The translations under genes and the position numbers were made by a program. The notes under the pieces are model-generated. The model saw only the letters and a program-made list of their open reading frames with translations. It had not been told where the DNA came from and ran no database searches. Shown piece after piece: positions 51,306-57,035 of a DNA stretch of 57,035 nt. The stretch's first letter is position 1. Each line of letters opens with the position of its first letter. This stretch comes from CAYRTD01 sp964426915. Lineage in GTDB: Bacteria > Bacteroidota > Bacteroidia > Bacteroidales > GCA-2748055. The DNA is taken from contig CAYRTD010000007.1 of NCBI GenBank assembly GCA_964426915.1, forward strand, positions 1 through 57,035, written 5' to 3'.

Positions 51306-53813
51306 TTATTCGTCTGATGGATTTTCAGTAGAGATTTCATCCTGACCCTCAATAATTTCTCCACTTTCCTCTATGGTCGACGGAACTTTGGCAATTGCAG
51401 CTATCTCGTCTCCATCCCTGAGGTTAATCAGTCTCACACCCTGTGTAGCTCTTCCCATAACTCTCATCTGCGATACAGATAATCGGATCACAATACCGTT
51501 CTTTGTAATGATCATCAGGTCAGATTCATCTGTAACAGACTTAATACCAATTAATTTACCTGTCTTTTCCGTAATATTGATCGTTTTTACACCTTTTCCT
51601 CCACGATTTGTAATACGATAGTCCTCAATGGATGATCTCTTTCCGTAACCTTTTTCAGAAACAACAAGAACGTCATTTTCCTGATTTTCCATGGATATCA
51701 CTCCGATCACCTTATCATCGGTTTCCGAGAAAGTTACCCCCTTCACACCGGAAGCGGTTCGTCCTATGGCTCTCACCTTGCTTTCGGGAAAACGTATGGC
51801 TTTTCCTGATCTGACTGCAATCAGGATTTCATGATTTCCATTGGTGAGCATTGCTTCAAGAAGGAAGTCTCCTTCTTTAATGTTTATGGCATTAATACCA
51901 TTTTGACGTGGACGCGAATAGGCCTCAAGACTGGTTTTCTTTATAATACCTTTCTGAGTAGCCAGGATGATGAAGTTATTTGTAATATATTCTTCATCTT
52001 TCAGGCTATGTACATTCAGGAAAGTCATTACCTGATCATCGGGCTCAATATTGATCAGGTTCTGTATTGCCCTTCCTTTTGACTGTCTTGTACCTTCAGG
52101 TATTTCATATACCTTCAGCCAGAAACATTTTCCTTTAGCAGTAAAAAACAACAAGGTATTATGCATAGTTGCACTGAAAAGATGGGTAAGGAAATCCTCA
52201 TCCCTTGTTGTACTGCCCTTGGAACCGACTCCTCCCCTTCCCTGTGTGCGGAAATCAGTTAGAGGTGTTCTTTTGATATATCCCAGGTTGGAAATGGTAA
52301 TTACCATGTCGTCGTCAGCGTAAAAATCTTCCGGATTAAACTCCTCCGCATTGGGAATTATTTCAGTTCTCCTTTCATCACCATACTTTTCTCTTATCTC
52401 GATCAACTCCTCCTTGATGATCTCCATACGCAGACTTTCTTCAGCTAAAATTCTCTTGTAATATTCAATCCGCTTCAGTAATTCATCATATTCCTCTTTG
52501 ATCTTTTCTCTTTCAAGTCCGGTCAGCTTCTGCAACCTGAGATCCAAAATAGCCCTTGACTGAACTTCTGTAAGATCAAATTCAGACATTAACCCGGTTC
52601 TGGCCTCTTCAACAGTTTTCGAAGCCCTGATAAGGCTGATGACAGCATCAAGATTATCGAGGGCAATCAGTAAACCTTCAAGTATATGAGCTCTTTTCTC
52701 TGCCTGTTCCAACTCGTACTCAGTACGTCTCACAACAACATCATGACGATGATTGACAAAGTGTATGATGATCTGTTTCAGATTAAGTGTTCTGGGTCTG
52801 CCTTTTACAAGTGCTATATTGTTAACATTGAATGTAGTCTGTAATTGAGTGTATTTAAGTAACTGATTAATAATTACATTTGCCATTGCATCTTTTTTAC
52901 AGATGATGACAATTCGCATTCCGCTTCTATCGGATTCATCGTTAACATAAGATATCCCCTCAATCTTTTTCTCATTGACGAGATCGGCGATTTTACGAAT
53001 CAGTTCGGCTTTGTTGACCAGATAGGGTATTTCCGTAACCACAATGGTTTCCCTTCCTGTGGGCGAAACTTCAATATCCGTTTTGGCTCTCATCACCACG
53101 CTGCCCCTACCGGTTTCGTAAGCATCCTTTACACCCTGGTATCCATAAATAATACCTCCGGTAGGAAAATCAGGAGCCTTGATGATCTCTGTCAGCTCTT
53201 CTATAGTAATATCATAATTATCTATATAGGCAATTATGGAATTAATGCTATCCGTCAGATTATGTGGAGGCATGTTTGTAGCCATACCAACAGCTATTCC
53301 TGAGGTTCCGTTTATCAGCAAAAGAGGGACTTTCGTAGGTAATACCGTAGGCTCCTCCAGGGTGTCATCAAAATTTAGCTGAAAATCAACGGTATTCTTA
53401 TCAAGGTCTGCCATTGTGTCTTCTGCGATCTTTTCCAGCCTGGCTTCAGTATAACGCATTGCTGCCGGACTGTCACCATCAATGGATCCGAAATTGCCCT
53501 GCCCGTTTACCAAAGGATACCGTAAAGACCATATCTGTGCCATTCTGACCATGGTAAAATAGACAGAACTATCACCGTGGGGGTGGTACTTACCAAGAAC
53601 CTCCCCTACTATTCTTGCCGATTTCTTATACCCTCGATTAGCAGCAAGACCCAGATCCTGCATGCCATAAAGAACCCGTCTGTGTACCGGTTTTAACCCA
53701 TCACGAACATCCGGTAATGCCCTGGAAACAATAACTGACATCGAATAATCGATGTAAGCCGATTTCATTTCCTCTTCAATGTGTACTTTTAATATCTTCT
53801 CTCCGTCCGCCAT
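51306..53813 (-). CDS. gyrA: DNA gyrase subunit A
   Basis: 835 residues. N-terminal breakage-reunion domain PDVRDGLKPVHRRVLYGM with active-site Tyr121 in AAMRYTEARL; six-bladed C-terminal domain with the GyrA-box-like NRGGKG. The quinolone-determining loop reads HPHGDSSVYFTMVRMAQ, so the residue aligned with E. coli Asp87 is Phe86, while Ser83 is kept as Ser82. Introduces negative supercoils with GyrB. It is divergent from clpC. Confidence 0.97.
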   Translation of the reverse strand: MADGEKILKVHIEEEMKSAYIDYSMSVIVSRALPDVRDGLKPVHRRVLYGMQDLGLAANRGYKKSARIVGEVLGKYHPHGDSSVYFTMVRMAQIWSLRYPLVNGQGNFGSIDGDSPAAMRYTEARLEKIAEDTMADLDKNTVDFQLNFDDTLEEPTVLPTKVPLLLINGTSGIAVGMATNMPPHNLTDSINSIIAYIDNYDITIEELTEIIKAPDFPTGGIIYGYQGVKDAYETGRGSVVMRAKTDIEVSPTGRETIVVTEIPYLVNKAELIRKIADLVNEKKIEGISYVNDESDRSGMRIVIICKKDAMANVIINQLLKYTQLQTTFNVNNIALVKGRPRTLNLKQIIIHFVNHRHDVVVRRTEYELEQAEKRAHILEGLLIALDNLDAVISLIRASKTVEEARTGLMSEFDLTEVQSRAILDLRLQKLTGLEREKIKEEYDELLKRIEYYKRILAEESLRMEIIKEELIEIREKYGDERRTEIIPNAEEFNPEDFYADDDMVITISNLGYIKRTPLTDFRTQGRGGVGSKGSTTRDEDFLTHLFSATMHNTLLFFTAKGKCFWLKVYEIPEGTRQSKGRAIQNLINIEPDDQVMTFLNVHSLKDEEYITNNFIILATQKGIIKKTSLEAYSRPRQNGINAINIKEGDFLLEAMLTNGNHEILIAVRSGKAIRFPESKVRAIGRTASGVKGVTFSETDDKVIGVISMENQENDVLVVSEKGYGKRSSIEDYRITNRGGKGVKTINITEKTGKLIGIKSVTDESDLMIITKNGIVIRLSVSQMRVMGRATQGVRLINLRDGDEIAAIAKVPSTIEESGEIIEGQDEISTENPSDE

Positions 53814-54065
53814 AAATCGTTTAAATTATGCTGATTTTTATTATATTATAAGATCTGAGCTTGGAACTGCCAGTATTCCATTGCTGGACGATTCTGGCAC
53901 TTTCTTTGCAGTCAGTAATATTCATTCGTTTTTATGAATAAAAATTGTTGAAATAGGTCATTAAAATAATGACTCACGAAAATAATCATTTATTGTGTAA
54001 AACAGGCATTTCAGCATATGAATTTTCAACATTGAACTGTTTATAAATGATAATTGTTTTATTGT

Positions 54066-54073
54066 TATATTTG
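54066..54073 (+). promoter_or_regulatory. Possible -7 element of the clpC promoter
   Basis: TATATTTG fits TAnnTTTG, 39 bp before the ATG. No good TTTG lies 20 bp upstream. The gyrA-clpC spacer (53,814-54,112) shows no other clear site. Confidence 0.4.
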
Positions 54074-54112
54074 TAGTAAATAGCTAACTTAAAAAAAAAT
54101 TATATTAATAAT

Positions 54113-56647
54113 ATGGATGCAAAATTTTCGCAAAGAATAAAAGATGTTTTGAGTTACAGCAAAGAGGAAGCCATAAGATTGGGAAATAACCATCTTGCGG
54201 TGGAACACCTGTTTCTCGGGATGTTACGTGATGGAGAGGGTGTTGCGATAGACATCCTTCTGATGCTTGGAGCTGAACTATACGATTTGAGAAAATCTGT
54301 AGAAGATGGGGTCAGAAAAGATGAAATATCAAGTATAACCGATACCGATAATCTTCCTTTATATAAAAATACGGAGAGGGTTCTTAAGCTTGTATATCTT
54401 GAAGCCAGGGCGCTTAAGGATTCTATGATCGACACAGGCCACCTTTTGCTTGGTATTTTAAAGGATGAAAATAATTATGCTACCCAGGTTTTGAACGAAA
54501 AAAACATTTTCTATGAAAATGTTCGCAAGGAACTGGAAAATGAAGTTTTTGAAGATAAGGCCGATTTTCCTGGAGATGAAGATGATGAAATCAAAGGTCC
54601 TTTCGGTTCCGGAAAACCTGGGTCTGGAAGTCCAGGTACAGCAGGAAAGACTTCAGATACACCCGTACTCGATAATTTTGGCATTGACCTTACAAAGGCT
54701 GCTGAAGAAGACCGACTTGACCCGATTGTAGGACGTGAGACAGAAATTGAACGTCTCGCCCAGATACTCAGCCGGAGGAAAAAGAATAATCCTATCCTCA
54801 TCGGCGAACCCGGTGTAGGTAAATCAGCTATAGCCGAAGGTCTTGCTAACCGCATTATCCAGAGAAAAGTTTCCAGGGTGCTTTTCGATAAAAGGGTTGT
54901 TACTCTTGATCTTGCCTCCATTGTTGCCGGTACAAAATACCGGGGACAGTTTGAGGAAAGAATGAAAGCTATACTGAATGAGCTAGCAAAAAACAATAAT
55001 ATTATTTTGTTTATAGACGAGATACATACCATTGTAGGAGCTGGAGGCGCAACCGGATCCCTTGATGCAGCCAACATGTTGAAACCTGCTCTTGCCCGGG
55101 GCGACATTCAGTGCATTGGCGCCACCACACTTGATGAATATCGTCAGCATATTGAAAAAGACGGAGCGCTCGAGCGCCGTTTTCAGAAAGTGATGATCGA
55201 AGCTACAAATCCAGAAGAAACAATTGAGATCCTGAATAATATTAAGGAGAGATATGAAGAACATCATAATGTGATCTATACTCCGGAAGCCCTTCGATCC
55301 TGTGTAAGTCTTACACAACGGTATATTTCCGACAGATACCTGCCGGACAAGGCTATTGACGCCCTTGATGAAGCTGGTTCCCGGGTTCATATTTCAAATA
55401 TCGTAGTACCGGATCAAATCGTCAGTCTTGAAAATGAGATTGAAGAGACGAAAAAAGAGAAAATCCAGGCTGTTAAAAATCAGAATTTTGAAAGAGCAGC
55501 CAGTTTCCGCGACCGGGAAAAAGAAATGCTGGAAAAGCTTGATCAGGAGAAGCTAAAGTGGGAAAGAGAACTTTCTCAGAACCGTGAAACAGTTGATGAG
55601 GAAAAAGTAGCCGAAGTGGTCGCTATGATGACGGGTGTTCCCGTTCAGAGGATCGCCCAGGCAGAGGGTGCCCGGTTGCTTAGCATGGGTACTGAGCTGC
55701 AATCCCGAGTGATTGGTCAGGAAGAAGCTATACAGAAAGTTGTGCGTTCCATTCAGAGAAACCGTGCAGGACTTAAAGACCCGAATAAACCTATCGGCAC
55801 CTTTATTTTCCTCGGACCCACAGGTGTGGGGAAAACCCAGCTTGCCAAGGTGCTTACCGAATATTTATTCGACTCGGTTGATAATCTTGTAAGGATTGAT
55901 ATGAGTGAATATATGGAGAAATTTTCCGTGTCACGTCTTGTGGGAGCTCCTCCGGGATATATAGGTTATGAGGAAGGCGGACAGTTAACGGAAAAGGTTC
56001 GCCGTAAGCCCTATTCCGTCGTGCTTCTCGATGAGATAGAAAAAGCCCATCCCGATGTTTACCATATTCTTCTTCAGGTGATGGATGAAGGACAACTTAC
56101 CGATAGCCTGGGAAGAAGGGTCGATTTCAGAAATACTATTGTTATTATGACTTCGAATATCGGAACCAGACAGCTTAAAGATTTTGGTACCGGTGTCGGT
56201 TTTAACACCAAAGCGCGTCAGCAGACCGTTAATGAGCAAAGTAAAGCGGTTATCGAAAAGGCGCTGAAAAGAGCCTTTGCTCCGGAATTCCTTAACAGGA
56301 TCGATGATGTCGTATTGTTCAATACCCTTTCAAGGGAGGATATTTATAAGATCATTGATATTGAACTGGAAGGTCTTTATCTGAGAATTCATGGGCTTGG
56401 ATATAAAGTAAAAATTACTGCCGAGGCCAAAGACTTTATTATCGAAAAAGGTTATGATATCCAGTTTGGTGCACGCCCCCTGAAAAGGGCCATCCAGAAA
56501 TACCTGGAAGATCCGATGGCTGAAGCAATCATCAAATCATCAGTGAGCGAAGGAGATACCCTGTCGGTAGGGTTGGATAACAAAAAAGAGAATATCAAAA
56601 TCCGGATCCTGAAAGCAAAGAAGAAAAATGTGGATACAGAGAAATAA
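54113..56647 (+). CDS. clpC: ATP-dependent Clp protease ATP-binding subunit ClpC
   Basis: 844 residues. Two Clp N-repeats in the first ~145 residues, first AAA domain with GEPGVGKSA at about 231-239, a UVR-type middle segment near 445-480 (QNFERAASFRDREKEML), second AAA domain with GPTGVGKTQ at about 567-575, and the C-terminal D2-small domain (FGARPLKRAIQKYLEDPMAEAII). Unfolds substrates for ClpP; no clpP is adjacent. A strong terminator follows. Confidence 0.97.
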   Translation: MDAKFSQRIKDVLSYSKEEAIRLGNNHLAVEHLFLGMLRDGEGVAIDILLMLGAELYDLRKSVEDGVRKDEISSITDTDNLPLYKNTERVLKLVYLEARALKDSMIDTGHLLLGILKDENNYATQVLNEKNIFYENVRKELENEVFEDKADFPGDEDDEIKGPFGSGKPGSGSPGTAGKTSDTPVLDNFGIDLTKAAEEDRLDPIVGRETEIERLAQILSRRKKNNPILIGEPGVGKSAIAEGLANRIIQRKVSRVLFDKRVVTLDLASIVAGTKYRGQFEERMKAILNELAKNNNIILFIDEIHTIVGAGGATGSLDAANMLKPALARGDIQCIGATTLDEYRQHIEKDGALERRFQKVMIEATNPEETIEILNNIKERYEEHHNVIYTPEALRSCVSLTQRYISDRYLPDKAIDALDEAGSRVHISNIVVPDQIVSLENEIEETKKEKIQAVKNQNFERAASFRDREKEMLEKLDQEKLKWERELSQNRETVDEEKVAEVVAMMTGVPVQRIAQAEGARLLSMGTELQSRVIGQEEAIQKVVRSIQRNRAGLKDPNKPIGTFIFLGPTGVGKTQLAKVLTEYLFDSVDNLVRIDMSEYMEKFSVSRLVGAPPGYIGYEEGGQLTEKVRRKPYSVVLLDEIEKAHPDVYHILLQVMDEGQLTDSLGRRVDFRNTIVIMTSNIGTRQLKDFGTGVGFNTKARQQTVNEQSKAVIEKALKRAFAPEFLNRIDDVVLFNTLSREDIYKIIDIELEGLYLRIHGLGYKVKITAEAKDFIIEKGYDIQFGARPLKRAIQKYLEDPMAEAIIKSSVSEGDTLSVGLDNKKENIKIRILKAKKKNVDTEK

Positions 56648-56689
56648 AACCTTCTCTTTAAATTTATCTCACATTGAAATCATAAACTG

Positions 56690-56724
56690 AAAACGCAGAC
56701 TTCAAAAAAGTCTGCGTTTTTTTC
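56690..56724 (+). terminator. Intrinsic terminator of clpC
   Basis: AAAACGCAGACTT (56,690-56,702) pairs perfectly with AAGTCTGCGTTTT (56,708-56,720) across a 5-base loop and runs into seven or more T's. Confidence 0.92.
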
Positions 56725-56737
56725 ATCAGTGTACGCT

Positions 56738-57035
56738 TTTTGCACCCTTCACAAGGGTGTCTAAAAAGTATTTTTTAAGTTTAGGTTACTTACAAATTGA
56801 AAGCATTCCTCTGTTTGCCCCACCCAAACCCTCCCCCGGCGAGGGAGGGCTTCCCTTCGAATGTGTAAGTTCTAAATATATAAACTTATAGACTTTAGAT
56901 TAACATTCAGAATTTCAAGTAAATAGCAAGTCCCGGGAAAATGTTATTTAAATAGTTGAATCAAAAGCCCTCCCTCCTGGGGCTACTCTTTATACATAAG
57001 TCAGTTCCGGTCAAACAGGGTGTAGCCTTCATACA
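56738..57035. repeat. Intergenic repeats at the window end
   Basis: A perfect hairpin CACCCTT-CAC-AAGGGTG lies near 56,743-56,759 and is followed by TCTAAAAAGT, a phrase seen at the ends of several insertion sequences. GAGGGAGGGCTT (about 56,840) reappears inverted as AAGCCCTCCCTC (about 56,964), a common form of interspersed repeat in Bacteroidota. No gene is visible up to the window edge. Confidence 0.45.

Noticed and set aside
54511..55107. 198-residue minus-strand open frame
   Set aside because: Antisense to the first AAA domain of ClpC; low-complexity Ser/Arg composition.
1..57035. CRISPR array, tRNA, rRNA, integrase or prophage
   Set aside because: No regularly spaced repeats, no cloverleaf with an intact T-loop motif, and no phage or recombinase genes were seen.

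Overview
The window reads as a chromosomal segment of a Bacteroidota bacterium, most likely in the Bacteroidales/Marinilabiliales range, though the exact lineage is inference. Supporting signs are AT-rich DNA, SusC-like TonB-dependent receptors with carboxypeptidase-regulatory N-termini, a DUF4249 lipoprotein, a fused alpha/beta 2-oxoacid dehydrogenase E1, BlaI/BlaR1-type and BACON-free periplasmic proteins, and several promoters of the Bacteroidota form TTTG-N20-TAnnTTTG. No rRNA, tRNA, CRISPR array, complete insertion sequence, prophage or integrase was seen.

Layout. 1-2,700: a repeat fragment, an XRE/S24 (LexA/CI-like) regulator, a Lon-substrate-domain protein and an SRAP (YedK/HMCES) DNA-crosslink protein. 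2,709-4,083: a 1.4-kb stretch without proteins. It holds a 13-bp stem RNA/terminator and, more strikingly, what looks like a ~470-nt promoter-driven, multi-helix structured RNA (about 3,322-3,797). 4,084-6,440: a serine beta-lactamase-like hydrolase and an unrecognised 317-residue protein. 6,942-15,100: metabolism (2-oxoacid dehydrogenase E2 and fused E1, flavodoxin, an outer-membrane barrel plus DUF3179 lipoprotein, 2-isopropylmalate synthase with a leader hairpin). 15,156-20,951: two TonB-type outer-membrane receptors, the second with a DUF4249 lipoprotein. 21,340-23,312: a small SRPBCC-like membrane protein and glucose-6-phosphate dehydrogenase. 23,368-28,269: an Arg/Ser-rich OB-fold exported protein, a translationally coupled pair of SpoIIE-type phosphatase and OLD-like ATPase, and a DUF4395 membrane protein. 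28,391-35,304: sugar porter, M14 peptidase, DUF1080 protein, DUF255 thioredoxin-like protein. 35,651-38,100: BlaI/BlaR1-type repressor and sensor protease with two operators laid directly on the promoter. 38,377-41,105: a small conserved protein and the three-gene AmmeMemoRadiSam operon. 41,285-56,647: MsrA, a lysozyme-like protein, TypA, Uup, a MarR-controlled exported coiled-coil/leucine-rich protein, a GRAM-like protein, a TPR protein, GyrA and ClpC.

How the parts relate. Several blocks are housekeeping (E1/E2, LeuA, Zwf, TypA, Uup, GyrA, ClpC). Others are small self-contained regulatory circuits: BlaI/BlaR1 with a helical rather than penicillin-binding sensor region, MarR with a shared GTAATATATTAC palindrome before both genes, and a possible SOS pair (S24 regulator and SRAP). 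A dispersed MITE-like repeat with ends resembling GTCTGTCCATAATGTCCG occurs intact at 6,601-6,874 and as fragments at 1-247, 20,999-21,280, 35,395-35,480, 38,220-38,320, 42,880-43,025 and 49,232-49,255.

The best candidates for something undescribed are the structured RNA at 3,322-3,797, the SpoIIE phosphatase/OLD ATPase pair at 24,707-27,825 and the unrecognised protein at 5,486-6,439. All three are read from sequence by eye; no database search or folding program was run.
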